This document shows positions 44,801 through 52,431 of a stretch of DNA of 64,000 nt, in pieces. Numbering within the stretch: the first letter of the stretch is position 1; each line of letters starts with the position of its first letter. The DNA is taken from positions 789,029 through 853,028 of the forward strand of contig OX638350.1 in the NCBI GenBank assembly GCA_951813325.1. Direction: 5' to 3'. The DNA comes from an uncultured Acidimicrobiales bacterium. GTDB lineage: Bacteria; Actinomycetota; Acidimicrobiia; Acidimicrobiales; Bin134. The notes under the pieces were generated by a model. It ran no database searches. It had not been told where the DNA came from and saw only the letters and a list, made by a program, of their open reading frames with translations. The translations under genes and the position numbers were made by a program.

Positions 44801-46097
44801 CATCCAGTGCCACCGGGCCGGGTGGTTGCCGATCGATCCGGCAGCGCTGTCCCAACTCGGTCGCGGTGGCCAATTCGGCGTTGAGCTTGTTGGCGTCGTC
44901 TCGGCTCTGCTGTCGGGCTTGGGTCAGCTCGAGGACGGAGCGCTCGACTCGCTGAGCGCGGTCAGCGACCCGGGTTGCCGCGCTCGCTTGCTGGTTTTCG
45001 TGGGTGGCCACGAGTTGGCGCAAGGCGTCGAGCTCTTGGCCGTCGCGGTAAATCTGCGACTCCTCCAAGGCCGCTATCTCACTGGCCAATAGCCGGGAGT
45101 CGTCCTCCAGTCTGGAGATTTCATCATCGAGCCGGTCTACCTCTGCCTGGGCGGCTGCCGCCTCCTGCTGCGCTCGTGCCTCTTCTCGTGAGCGGTTCTG
45201 CTTGATGTCGAGTCGGGTGTTGCCGTCAGCCACCCGTTGGCGGAGCTCGGTCACGCAATAGGCCCGGTACACGTCGAGCAGACCGAGAACTGACTTCAGA
45301 GTTTGGTCCAACTCGGCGACGTTGCCGCGGTGCTCCTCGAGGTCGTCGAGTGGTTGAGCGGCTTCGGCCAACGCCTGCTCGGACAACGGCGGCAGCGCAT
45401 CGACCAGGTGTTGGGGGAGTTCCACGTCGATGCGGTCACCGACCCGGGGGCTGCGGACCACGTTGATGAGCCCTATGTGCTGATCGATGGATGCCCCGTT
45501 GAACAGGCGGCGCTCAACCTCGGCTCGGTAGTCGCGGCGCTGGCGGTAGTTGAACACCAAGTCCCCGTCGAGGGCGGCTCGCAGTCCCTCAGCCGGGAGG
45601 GGGAGGTTCTTTTCGACCAGCCGGAAGTCGATGCCCGGCCGCTTAGACGTGATGAACCACCATGTAGTTACCGTGTCCGAGGATCGGCTGGCCTTGATGC
45701 CGCAGCCGCACACGAGGAATTCGCCCTGCTTCTTGAACTCGATCCACAGATAGCCGACCGGCTGGGCATCGTCACGGCCGTTCAGCATCCAAGATTTGAG
45801 CATGCCGCTCTGCTCCCCGGCTGCGTCGATGCGGCCCGGCCGGGCGGTGAGCAGGAACGGCAGGAGCATGTTCATCGCAGTGGACTTGCCAGAGCCGTTC
45901 ACCCCGCGCAGAAGCAGCCGACCGCCTCCGAAGTCCAGCACTTCGTCTTGGTATTGGTACACGTTGACGATGCCGGCCCGGTTGAGTTGCCAACGCCGTC
46001 GGGTTGCGTCAATACCCGCAGAGGATTCGCCCACTACTCGCGTCCTTGCATCGGCCACACCAGGCAAGTTAGTGGAAGGGGGTGACAATTGGGCCAA
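41814..46097 (-). CDS. jetC: Wadjet type II JetC, TIGR02680 SMC-like ATPase
   Basis: A 1427-residue SMC/MukB/Rad50-type motor that extrudes DNA loops. Walker A GVNGSGKST at 65-73; two long coiled-coil arms full of Glu, Ala, Gln and Arg (about 265-500 and 780-1200) around a hinge region; ABC signature LSEGEKKL near 1308 and Walker B FILLDDAFSK near 1350. First gene of the operon. Its start is TTG at 46097 or a GTG about 14 codons in; neither has a clear ribosome site. The downstream order jetA, jetB, jetD with 4-base overlaps gives one tightly coupled unit. Confidence 0.88.
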   Translation of the reverse strand: MAQLSPPSTNLPGVADARTRVVGESSAGIDATRRRWQLNRAGIVNVYQYQDEVLDFGGGRLLLRGVNGSGKSTAMNMLLPFLLTARPGRIDAAGEQSGMLKSWMLNGRDDAQPVGYLWIEFKKQGEFLVCGCGIKASRSSDTVTTWWFITSKRPGIDFRLVEKNLPLPAEGLRAALDGDLVFNYRQRRDYRAEVERRLFNGASIDQHIGLINVVRSPRVGDRIDVELPQHLVDALPPLSEQALAEAAQPLDDLEEHRGNVAELDQTLKSVLGLLDVYRAYCVTELRQRVADGNTRLDIKQNRSREEARAQQEAAAAQAEVDRLDDEISRLEDDSRLLASEIAALEESQIYRDGQELDALRQLVATHENQQASAATRVADRAQRVERSVLELTQARQQSRDDANKLNAELATATELGQRCRIDRQPPGPVALDETDLDGADSSYPTENFDSEAIGRPIAAANGSVLSRRADVEKVDTALASLESAEQQYSLAESARQMAADASEAASQRLAEQHQRLGDARREWTVHTRQWAVAIHPLLNAAGINAPTITAFASFDADDRESTAADRQSDRLGTTGTGPLAGSRDAERAVLLAEAEALVGHWRDAVAAVDQRLLVERAALEEAQARLDQLAARSEPEPPRLEWQTAADHCLADLIDFAPHLDDRERASLEAALYASGLLSASLGDDSTVELANGELVALAAVGVSRPLSEHLTVTVPDRLIGEVDEGLVAKLLESISCDLSSNAPTAVALNGTFRVGSLCGHHTKRQAEFIGVTARRAALDRARLEASDHLAQAQAAVSASEAAKAGCQASLAQTRRHLSNVPHTSEIVSASARVDAATAASDNAQSERAAAAERAAEAEDRSIQASNALQQTATTLALPADRVGLAQVATELGELQTALDRCGALLNALKRSVEGWRHAATRWRTEIDDLDAEKAEERAIQARYRQEHTRLATIEGSIGAEYADVLEARDLCRSKLEEAEARLPSSRNERDQAVARRADAQAAARVAADHRVAAEQSCEQMRQSLAATLSVPGLRAAVAGPHHPTAKPIASTATGTEGLSEQIETAERLMASDPASDAATTSPTPSSQARDPASADKIDLAVVTADGVRQSLRQRRDALGAGWDAETRQPDPAQPLFIEVTGPLGKAPLAEAAQTVQQQHQQLAGLLSHKQDTALRELLQGLVAREVAEKVRGAERLVELMNQRLGTVTTAHLVGVRLRWRRSPELDPATARMVDLLATLPDLRTDDDEQELRRTLSDRLDEARALQPDVPYRQLIADTLDYKKWHELSVMLSRPGSNDVKLGRNTPLSEGEKKLVTYLPLFAAVAASYDALAERGGSPSDVPPGIARFILLDDAFSKVSEDNHGALFGLLVELDLDLIATSERLWGTHRSVPELTITEVVRDVTLNAILLEHYRWDGATLERRDTT

Positions 46098-46207
46098 GGC
46101 AAAGATCGCTAGCCGGCCTTCTATTGCCGCAGTGAGTAGCCATGGTTAGTCTAGTTATCGGACTTAGTCATATTGACGACTGCAAAACACCAGGCGGAGG
46201 ACCAACC

Positions 46208-46453
46208 ATGACCGCGATGGTCAACGTTCACGAGGCGAAAACCCATTTGTCAAGGCTCTTGGAACGAGCCCATAGCGGCGAAGAGATCATTTTGGCCAAA
46301 GCGGGCAAGCCCTATGCCCGGCTGATGCCGTTGGCACCCAGCGAAAAGAGGCGATCTGGGCAGCTCGCCGGTTTGGTCGTCGGTCCTGAGTTCTTTGAGC
46401 CGCTGCCAGAAGAAGAGCTCAAGGCGTGGGAGGGCGCGTACTCAGGTGAGTGA
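46208..46453 (+). CDS. Phd/YefM-family antitoxin
   Basis: An 81-residue antitoxin. Its N-terminal DNA-binding unit reads VNVHEAKTHLSRLLERAHSGEEIILAKAGKPYARLMPL, the Phd/YefM core, and the acidic C-terminus (LPEEELKAWEGAY) would wrap the toxin. The ATG at 46208 follows GGCGGAGGAC. It represses its own promoter in the region 46098-46207, which it shares with the divergent Wadjet operon and which has two TTAGTC repeats 18 bases apart (46146, 46164). Confidence 0.88.
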   Translation: MTAMVNVHEAKTHLSRLLERAHSGEEIILAKAGKPYARLMPLAPSEKRRSGQLAGLVVGPEFFEPLPEEELKAWEGAYSGE

Positions 46454-46835
46454 CCTGCTGCTCGATACTCATACACTGCTGTGGTGGTGGTCGGATGATC
46501 CGGCGTTGTCGCCCAAAGCGGAAGAAGCACTGAGAGATTCGGAAACTGCTGTCTTCGTCAGCGCGGCGAGCGCGTGGGAGATGGCCACAAAGTTCCGGCT
46601 CGGCCGACTGCCTGAATATGGGGGTGCCGTGGTGCGATTCAATGAATTCGCCATCGACGCCGCGATGCGGCATCTACCGGTCACCTATCGGCACGGGCTG
46701 CGCGCTGGCAGCTATGCAGTAGGGCACCGGGATCCATTCGACCGGATACTGGCAGCCCAAGCCGAATTGGAGTCACTTGTGCTGGTGACCAGAGATGCCG
46801 CGTTCCAAGAGTTCCCCGTCCGGGTTCTTTGGTGA
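46446..46835 (+). CDS. VapC-family PIN-domain toxin
   Basis: A 129-residue ribonuclease toxin. All PIN acidic positions are visible: D in LLLDTHTLLWWW, E in SAASAWEMATK, D in HRDPFDRILAAQ and D in LVTRDAAF. The GTG at 46446 overlaps the antitoxin end by eight bases, the normal arrangement. It likely cleaves tRNA or rRNA when the antitoxin is lost. The pair sits between the Wadjet operon and the carnitine dehydrogenase gene, 16 bases ahead of the latter. Confidence 0.9.
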   Translation: MSDLLLDTHTLLWWWSDDPALSPKAEEALRDSETAVFVSAASAWEMATKFRLGRLPEYGGAVVRFNEFAIDAAMRHLPVTYRHGLRAGSYAVGHRDPFDRILAAQAELESLVLVTRDAAFQEFPVRVLW

Positions 46836-46851
46836 AGGCAAACCGTCGGTG

Positions 46852-47856
46852 ATGGCGGCAAGAACCATCGGCCTGGTGGGCGCAGGGGTCATCGGCTCGG
46901 GGTGGGCGGTTCGGGCGCTGGCCCGGGGGCACGACGTCGTGGCCTGGGATCCGGCCAACGGCGCCGAGGGCCGGTTGCGAGAGGCGATTGAGCGGGTCTG
47001 GCCGGCGGCGACGGAATTGGGGCTGTTTCCGGGGGCCGACCCCGGCCAGGTGCGGTGGGCCGACGCTCCCGAGAAGGTAGCTGAGGCCGTCGACTGGGTG
47101 CAGGAGAGCGCCCCGGAGGACGAAGAGCTCAAGCGCTCCCTGCTGCGCCGTCTGGATGCTGCTGCCCCGCCCGACACGGTGATTGCCAGCAGCTCGTCGG
47201 GGCTGCTGCCCACTCGCTTGGCCGAGGGCTTGCGCCATCCCGAGCGCTTTCTCATCGGCCACCCGTTCAACCCGGTATACCTGCTGCCGCTGGTGGAGGT
47301 GGTGGCCGGGGAGGCCACCAGCGCCGATGCGGTGGCTGCTGCGGTGGAGCACTACGACGACTTGGTCATGCACCCGCTGGTGGTGCGAAACGAGATCGAG
47401 GGCTACTTGTCCGACCGCCTCCAAGAGGCGCTGTGGCGCGAGGTGCTGCACTTGGTGAACGACGGGGTGGCCACCACCGCCGAGTTGGACGACGCCGTGG
47501 TGTACGGGCCCGGCTTGCGGTGGGCGGCCATGGGCACCAATCTCACGTTCCATCTGGCCGGAGGCGACGGGGGGATGCGCCACATGCTCCACCAGTTCGG
47601 CCCCGCGCTGAAGCTGCCCTGGACCCATATGGAGGCTCCCGAGCTCACCGAGCAACTCATCGAGGCGATGGCCTCGGGCAGCGAAGCCCAAGCCTCCGGG
47701 CGGACGGTAGCCGAGTTGGAGCACCAGCGCGACCAGGGCTTGATCGGGGTGATGCGGGCGCTTGGCACCACAGGGATCGGCGCGGGCCGTCTTATCACTG
47801 AAAGAGAAGCTCGCATCCAGGCCGCCAGCCGGGAAGCTGATCAGACGGGCCGCTAG
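46852..47856 (+). CDS. lcdH: L-carnitine dehydrogenase-like 3-hydroxyacyl-CoA dehydrogenase family protein
   Basis: NAD-dependent oxidation of L-carnitine to 3-dehydrocarnitine, or a related 3-hydroxy acid. 334 residues: Rossmann motif GLVGAGVIGSGWA at 7-19, IASSSSGLLPT, HPFNPVYLLPLVEVV with the catalytic His, and an LWREVLHLVNDGVATTAELDDAV block. These match carnitine dehydrogenases more closely than 3-hydroxybutyryl-CoA dehydrogenases. ATG 46852 or the preceding GTG 46849 may start it. Short spacing suggests it can be read from the toxin-antitoxin promoter. Confidence 0.82.
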   Translation: MAARTIGLVGAGVIGSGWAVRALARGHDVVAWDPANGAEGRLREAIERVWPAATELGLFPGADPGQVRWADAPEKVAEAVDWVQESAPEDEELKRSLLRRLDAAAPPDTVIASSSSGLLPTRLAEGLRHPERFLIGHPFNPVYLLPLVEVVAGEATSADAVAAAVEHYDDLVMHPLVVRNEIEGYLSDRLQEALWREVLHLVNDGVATTAELDDAVVYGPGLRWAAMGTNLTFHLAGGDGGMRHMLHQFGPALKLPWTHMEAPELTEQLIEAMASGSEAQASGRTVAELEHQRDQGLIGVMRALGTTGIGAGRLITEREARIQAASREADQTGR

Positions 47857-48200
47857 TTGCCGACGGCGGCCTTCATCCGCGGGCGGTATCCGGGCGCCAG
47901 CTCGGCCAGAACCACGGCCGGCACAGTAGCGGGCATGGCCCATCAATAGAGGTCGGCGATTTTGTTGGCGAAACACTCCACGATGCCGTCGCGCACCGCG
48001 GCGGGCTCGATGGAGTCGGTTTGGGGGGGCACCCCGATAAGGGCTTCGCTGTCCAACTGGTCGCCCCCCGGCACGAGCCGAGGACGACAGTGGTCGAGCC
48101 GGCCGGTGAAAATCACCCCCAGCACTCGGCGTTTGGGCAGGTTGTCGCCCTCTGAAGAGGCGTTATCGCTTATCGAGATAGATTTATCAAAACTATTCAT
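47853..48200 (-). CDS. Short reading frame with an in-frame TGA; candidate selenoprotein or decayed gene
   Basis: From ATG 48200 the frame reads 85 codons, meets TGA at 47943-47945, and stays open for 29 more (WAMPATVPAVVLAELAPGYRPRMKAAVGN) to a TAG at 47853. The part after the TGA looks like real GC-rich coding sequence. After the TGA, a 5-bp stem with an 8-base loop beginning GT lies about 27 bases downstream, within the range of bacterial SECIS elements. Against this, no U-x-x-C motif is present, the first 15 codons are AT-rich unlike the rest, and I do not recognise the family. It converges on lcdH with stops overlapping. Confidence 0.4.
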
Positions 48201-48355
48201 ATAGGATATCGTGACGGGTGCGATTCGAGCGTCTAACTTTTACCAGCGAAAGCTATCGGATCACCAAGCAGTTGCTCGGTGTTTTGGTTGTGGAAGCAAT
48301 GATCAAACGGAGAATGCCCCCGGACTCGAACGGGAGGCAATGGGTGGAGATGGCA

Positions 48356-48646
48356 ATGGAGCCTCGTCCTTGGTGGATGGAAAATGCGAACTGCAAGGGG
48401 AAGAGCGAATTGTTCTTCCCCCCGGCCGGCGAGCGACCGTCGGCTCGTGAGCGGCGGGAGAACGCAGCCCGCCGCATCTGCGGTGAGTGCGTCGTGATTC
48501 GGGCGTGCCGGAACTGGGCCCGCGACCAGCGCGAGCTCGGGTTCTGGGGCGGAGAGTCGGAGATCGAGCGGGCAGAGGCGGGCTTTGCTCCCTCTACCCC
48601 GGTCATCGGTCTACGGCGCCACCGCACCGAGCGGGAATCAGCCTGA
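48356..48646 (+). CDS. WhiB-family iron-sulfur transcription regulator
   Basis: A 96-residue regulator found only in actinobacteria and their phages. Four cysteines for a [4Fe-4S] cluster: NANCKG near residue 12, CGEC near 44-47 and C53 in IRAC; the beta-turn GFWGG follows and a basic tail ends the protein (RRHRTERE). The ATG at 48356 has GGAG six bases upstream and begins close to the conserved Trp-Trp; a longer form from GTG 48218, preceded by TATCGT at 48207-48212, is possible. Confidence 0.88.
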   Translation: MEPRPWWMENANCKGKSELFFPPAGERPSARERRENAARRICGECVVIRACRNWARDQRELGFWGGESEIERAEAGFAPSTPVIGLRRHRTERESA

Positions 48647-48686
48647 GCCGACGGCACTGAGCGACTGCCGGCCTCAGCCGGCGTTG

Positions 48687-49589
48687 TCAACAAGCTACGC
48701 GTCGAGCAAAGGCCGCAATGGCCTCTGTCCCCTCTATGGCTTCGGGGTAGTTGGGATACATGATCTGGAAGTCGTGGATCATTCCCGGCCAGATGCGGAG
48801 ATCCACCTCGACTCCTGCTGACTCGAGCACCGAGGCGAACCCGGTGGCGTCGTCCAGCAGCACCTCTTGGTCTCCGGCGTGGACCAGCATCGGGGGCATG
48901 CCCTCCCAGTCTCCGAACAGCGGGGATGCCAACGGATCTCGGGGATCATGCCCGTTGAGATACCAACTGGCCGCGGTCACAGCATCGTCGTGGCCGAACA
49001 TCACGTCAAGTTCGTCGCGCTCGGCGTGGCTTGACGAGGAGTTGGTCAGATCGACCCATGGCGACAGGCAAATCCCCGCGCCGGGCAGAGGCCACCCTTG
49101 GTCGCGGGCCTCCAGCATGACGGCTCCGACCAACCCGCCCCCGGCGGAGTCGCCAATGAACGCGATGCGGACCGGATCGATTCCGGTGTCCAGCATCCAG
49201 CGGTAGGCGGCCAGGCAGTCTTCGACCGCGGCAGGAAATGGGTTCTCGGGCGCCAGTCGGTAGTCGATCAAGAGGATCCGAGCCGGGACCAAAGAGGCCA
49301 GATGGGAAGCGAACCCCTGGTGCGAGATGATGGATCCCACCCGGTAGCCGCCGCCGTGAAAAAACAGCAGCGCTGGCAGGCTCTCCAGGTCTTGCGCCTC
49401 GGGATGCAGCCAGGCGGCGCCGGGCACTCCGGAGATCTCGATGTCTTGCTTGATCACTCCGTCGGCCAGCGGCGTAGCTGCGGCGTTGGCGTCCACCCGG
49501 GCTCGGCGCTCCGCGGCGGACTCGGAGGGGTCGGGCTCGGGCGCGGCCGCCAGCATGGACCGCACTGCTTCGAATTCTGGGCTTGGCAT
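48687..49589 (-). CDS. Alpha/beta hydrolase, hormone-sensitive-lipase-type esterase
   Basis: A 300-residue esterase. HSL oxyanion motif FFHGGGYR near 74, nucleophile elbow GDSAGG near 146, catalytic histidine in GMIHDFQIMYP near 278. Acts on short acyl esters. No signal peptide. The ATG at 49589 has TAGTCT six bases upstream. Physiological substrate unknown. Confidence 0.88.
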   Translation of the reverse strand: MPSPEFEAVRSMLAAAPEPDPSESAAERRARVDANAAATPLADGVIKQDIEISGVPGAAWLHPEAQDLESLPALLFFHGGGYRVGSIISHQGFASHLASLVPARILLIDYRLAPENPFPAAVEDCLAAYRWMLDTGIDPVRIAFIGDSAGGGLVGAVMLEARDQGWPLPGAGICLSPWVDLTNSSSSHAERDELDVMFGHDDAVTAASWYLNGHDPRDPLASPLFGDWEGMPPMLVHAGDQEVLLDDATGFASVLESAGVEVDLRIWPGMIHDFQIMYPNYPEAIEGTEAIAAFARRVAC

Positions 49590-49595
49590 CCCCGG

Positions 49596-49601
49596 AGACT
49601 A
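49596..49601 (-). promoter_or_regulatory. Leaderless-type -10 element (TAGTCT on the minus strand)
   Basis: Six bases before the esterase ATG at 49589. Confidence 0.45.
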
Positions 49602-49699
49602 ACGCTTGCCCTGGTGGCTCGCGGGTCTTGGAAACGAGCTGGCAGGCAATCCGGCACGGGTTCCTAGCTGAGCTGAGTCGGCGTTAGCCTGGGCAGTCG

Positions 49700-50554
49700 A
49701 TGACTGGCGACCGCCGACTCCTCACCATCCACGCCCATCCCGACGATGAGTCGTCCAAGGGGTCGGCGACAGTGGCCATGTACAGCGACCAAGGGGTGGT
49801 GGCCTCTTTGGTGTGCTGTACCGGCGGTGAGGAGGGCGACATCTTGAATCCGGAGATGGACCGGCCGGAAGTGCGGGACAATCTGGACCAAGTCCGCCGG
49901 GACGAGCTGGTTGAGGCGTCCGACGTTCTGGGCTACAGCAGCGTTCACTGGCTGGGCTACCGCGATTCCGGGATGCCCAAGAGCGAGGCCAACGCCGATC
50001 CCAGCAGCTTTGCCCAGGCCCCGCTGGAAGAGGCCGTCGGCCGTTTGGTGGCCATCATCCGCATCGAGCGCCCCCAAGTGGTGGTTACCTACGGGGAGGA
50101 CCAGCAGGGCTACCGGCATCCCGACCACCTGAGGGTGGCCGAGATCAGCGAACCGGCCTTCGGCGCCGCCGGCGATCCCGGCGCCTTTCCCGACGCCGGC
50201 GAGCCCTGGCAGCCGCTGAAGATGTACTACGTGACCTGGTCCCGGAACCGGATCACCGCCCTGCACGAAAAGTTCGCCGAGCTGGATCTGGAGTCGCCCT
50301 ACGACGAGCGCTGGTTCAGCCGGCCGTCCAACGACGACGCCATCACCACCCGAATCCAGTGCGCCGACTATTTCGACCGCCGTTCCAAAGCTCTGCTTGC
50401 CCACCGCACGCAGGTCGATCCCGACTCCAAGTTCTGGTTCGGCCTGCCCGATCACCATATGGCCGACGCCTACCCGTGGGAGGACTACGTGCTGGGCCGC
50501 AGCCTGGTAGACGCCGACTTGCCCGAGACCGACCTGTTTGCCGGGATCGAGTAG
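49700..50554 (+). CDS. mca: Mycothiol S-conjugate amidase
   Basis: Zinc amidase of the PIG-L/LmbE family (284 residues) that cleaves mycothiol-toxin conjugates so the mercapturic acid can be exported. Zinc ligands are H13 and D16 in HAHPDDES and a His in GYRHPDHL near 139. TGGEEGDI, SVHWLGYRDSGM and KMYYVTWSR match Mca rather than the biosynthetic MshB. Its presence implies that the host makes mycothiol. Its stop overlaps the next GTG by one base. Confidence 0.9.
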   Translation: MTGDRRLLTIHAHPDDESSKGSATVAMYSDQGVVASLVCCTGGEEGDILNPEMDRPEVRDNLDQVRRDELVEASDVLGYSSVHWLGYRDSGMPKSEANADPSSFAQAPLEEAVGRLVAIIRIERPQVVVTYGEDQQGYRHPDHLRVAEISEPAFGAAGDPGAFPDAGEPWQPLKMYYVTWSRNRITALHEKFAELDLESPYDERWFSRPSNDDAITTRIQCADYFDRRSKALLAHRTQVDPDSKFWFGLPDHHMADAYPWEDYVLGRSLVDADLPETDLFAGIE

Positions 50555-50949
50555 TGGAGCGAGCCCGGTTCCTCAGCGATGACTGGTTCGAGTTGAACCG
50601 CGAGTGCGCCTCGGGCTGGCCGGAGCGGCAGGGGGTGGATTGCTCGGCCAACTTCGAGGTGAGCGGTGCGCCCGACGGCAAGGTCCGCTACCACTTGGTC
50701 ATCCGTGACGGCCGCTTGGCGGAAATGGCCGTAGGCAAGCTGGCCGATGCCGATGTCAGCATCGTCTACCAGTACGCCGATGCTCGCGCCGAGGTGGCCG
50801 GCGGCGAGCACCCCGATCTGGCTTATATGTCGGGCCGCATGAAGCTGGAGGGGGAATACGCCCGCTGGGTCTATGGCCTGCGCCCGCTTCTGGACTCAGC
50901 CGAGTACAACGCCCACCGGTCGAGGCTGGCCGAGCACACCGATTTCTAG
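50554..50949 (+). CDS. SCP2 sterol-carrier-like protein
   Basis: A 131-residue protein with SCP2-fold features: VRYHLVIRDGRLAEMAVGKLADADVSIVYQYADARAEVAGG and the end SGRMKLEGEYARWVYGLRPLL. Such proteins bind lipids. The GTG at 50554 shares a base with the mca stop, so the two are coupled; why a lipid-binding fold follows a mycothiol amidase is not known. The long frame from 50359 is a shadow. Confidence 0.72.
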   Translation: MERARFLSDDWFELNRECASGWPERQGVDCSANFEVSGAPDGKVRYHLVIRDGRLAEMAVGKLADADVSIVYQYADARAEVAGGEHPDLAYMSGRMKLEGEYARWVYGLRPLLDSAEYNAHRSRLAEHTDF

Positions 50950-50967
50950 GGCGCTTTTCCGCGGCGG

Positions 50968-51801
50968 TCAGCCCCGGCGCTGGGCGTCGCGTAGGTCGGT
51001 GTAGGCCAGCAACCTTGCGCCGGAGTGTTCTATGGCAGCGCGAAGCGACGGGTCGTGGGCGATCAGCAGGTACTGCTCTACCCGGCTGAGCCAGCCAGGA
51101 TCCATCTCCCGCAGCTCGGGGGTGTCGATGGCCGGCGACACCACCATCTCGGTCACCCCAGGGGCCAAGTTCTCCACTGCCTCTTCAAGAGTCCGCCGAG
51201 GGGGTCGATTGCGAATCTGCACCAGGTGGTCGGGGGCCAGCACACCGGCGTCAGTGGCCAGGCGGCGGAACGGGAACCCGGCCCGGCGCTCCTGTTCGCT
51301 TCCGCCGAGACGCATCGGCAGTGCCATCTCCGCGGCCAGCTCCAGATACACGTCGAAGAACTCTGGGCGCATCAATAGCGTGTCCAAGTGGGGGCCCAGG
51401 TGAGTCAGGTCGCTGCCCCACTGGCTGGCCCGCTCGATCTGGGCACGGCACTCCCGATGGGCCTCGTCGAGGTCGATGTGCTCCCAGGAGTCGGCCGGGG
51501 TGCGGGGGAATCCGCCGTCGCCGTCCAACAGGGACGGCGCCTGGGTGATCGGGCCCCATCGGTAGTTTTCGAACTCGGCGTTGAGGGTGAGGTCGACCCC
51601 CACTGGAGTGTGGGCGAACCGTCCGGCCGCGTCCCGGGCCCAAGGACACGGCACCATCAGGCTGGCGGCGGTGGCCACTCCGATGTCCAAGCACTCAGCA
51701 ATGGCCGCGTTGGCCGCATGCGACTGACCTAGGTTGTCGCAGGTGATGATGAGCGCTCGGCCCTGGGGGGCGCCGCCCAAGCGTTCCAGTAGTTCGCTCA
51801 C
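50968..51801 (-). CDS. ChbG/HpnK (YdjC) family deacetylase-like protein with altered metal site
   Basis: A 277-residue protein of the YdjC-like carbohydrate deacetylase family. The usual active-site DD pair is here DN (ITCDNLGQSHAAN, residues 19-31), and the expected metal His in the G-x-H-L-T-L motif is Asp (VGVDLTLN). The later HLGPHLDTLL motif is kept. Two of the metal ligands thus differ, so it may be inactive or use another metal. GTG at 51801 has TAGCTT seven bases upstream. Confidence 0.75.
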   Translation of the reverse strand: MSELLERLGGAPQGRALIITCDNLGQSHAANAAIAECLDIGVATAASLMVPCPWARDAAGRFAHTPVGVDLTLNAEFENYRWGPITQAPSLLDGDGGFPRTPADSWEHIDLDEAHRECRAQIERASQWGSDLTHLGPHLDTLLMRPEFFDVYLELAAEMALPMRLGGSEQERRAGFPFRRLATDAGVLAPDHLVQIRNRPPRRTLEEAVENLAPGVTEMVVSPAIDTPELREMDPGWLSRVEQYLLIAHDPSLRAAIEHSGARLLAYTDLRDAQRRG

Positions 51802-51808
51802 TACTCGA

Positions 51809-51814
51809 AAGCTA
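51809..51814 (-). promoter_or_regulatory. Leaderless-type -10 element (TAGCTT on the minus strand)
   Basis: Seven bases before the GTG at 51801. Confidence 0.45.
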
Positions 51815-51837
51815 TCGCCCCTAGCACCCAGAGGCGA

Positions 51838-52431
51838 TCACTCAAGGACGACGTCGGCACTGCCGCAGGTGCCCCACAGCCCCATTCCCTGGTCGCGGGC
51901 CGTGGCCGCGGCCGCGTAGAAAGCATCGGCGTGGGTGGTATTGGGCTCGATGATCAGTATCTCGGCATAGCCGTTGGCGGCGATTTCGAGGTTGACGAAC
52001 AGGCCGTCGCCAGCTCGATGAACGTAGGCGAGCAGACGGTTGTAGCGGTCGCGGGCCTCAGGGTCGCGGGTGAGGCGCACCTCGGTGCCGGGCGGCAGGA
52101 GTGATCTGGTGAAAGCACTGGCCTCGTCGCCGTAGCACTCGACCGGCAAGAAGCCGCCGGTGGCCTCGGGAGTGTCGATGCCGATCAGGCGCACCCGCTC
52201 GGTGCGGCCGGCGACCTCTGCTACCACCGTGTCCCCGTCGACCACCTCCTTCACAACTGCGGCTGCGCCCGCAAGTCCCGCTGCCGGCTCAGTGGAGCTG
52301 AGGGGCTGGCTGGCGAACCCACTTGAACTGGGCGAGCAGCCGACTGCGGCAATAAGTCCGCAGGCCAGCAGCCCGCGCGCGCCCCATCCGGGCGCTCGCA
52401 CCGGGGTCGAGGCGGCAGCCTGCGGCTTCAC
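51838..52431 (-). CDS. Secreted thermonuclease-like lipoprotein (SNase fold)
   Basis: A 197-residue lipoprotein with signal peptide ending LIAAVGC (Cys near 32) and a staphylococcal-nuclease domain. Catalytic pattern kept: VVDGDTV, RLIGIDTPE (first Arg and Asp), the Glu in YGDEASAF and the second Arg in RDRYNRLLAYV. It hydrolyses DNA or RNA outside the cell. GTG at 52431 overlaps the stop of the small upstream gene (GTGA) and gives a compact signal peptide; the longer frame from 52491 would overlap that gene and is less likely. Confidence 0.85.
   Translation of the reverse strand: MKPQAAASTPVRAPGWGARGLLACGLIAAVGCSPSSSGFASQPLSSTEPAAGLAGAAAVVKEVVDGDTVVAEVAGRTERVRLIGIDTPEATGGFLPVECYGDEASAFTRSLLPPGTEVRLTRDPEARDRYNRLLAYVHRAGDGLFVNLEIAANGYAEILIIEPNTTHADAFYAAAATARDQGMGLWGTCGSADVVLE

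Noticed and set aside
48312..48336. A T-arm-like sequence of a tRNA on the minus strand (GTTCGAGTCC followed by GGGGGC)
   Set aside because: The stem is imperfect and no anticodon arm, D arm or matching 5' acceptor strand was found within 90 bases. At most it is a remnant.
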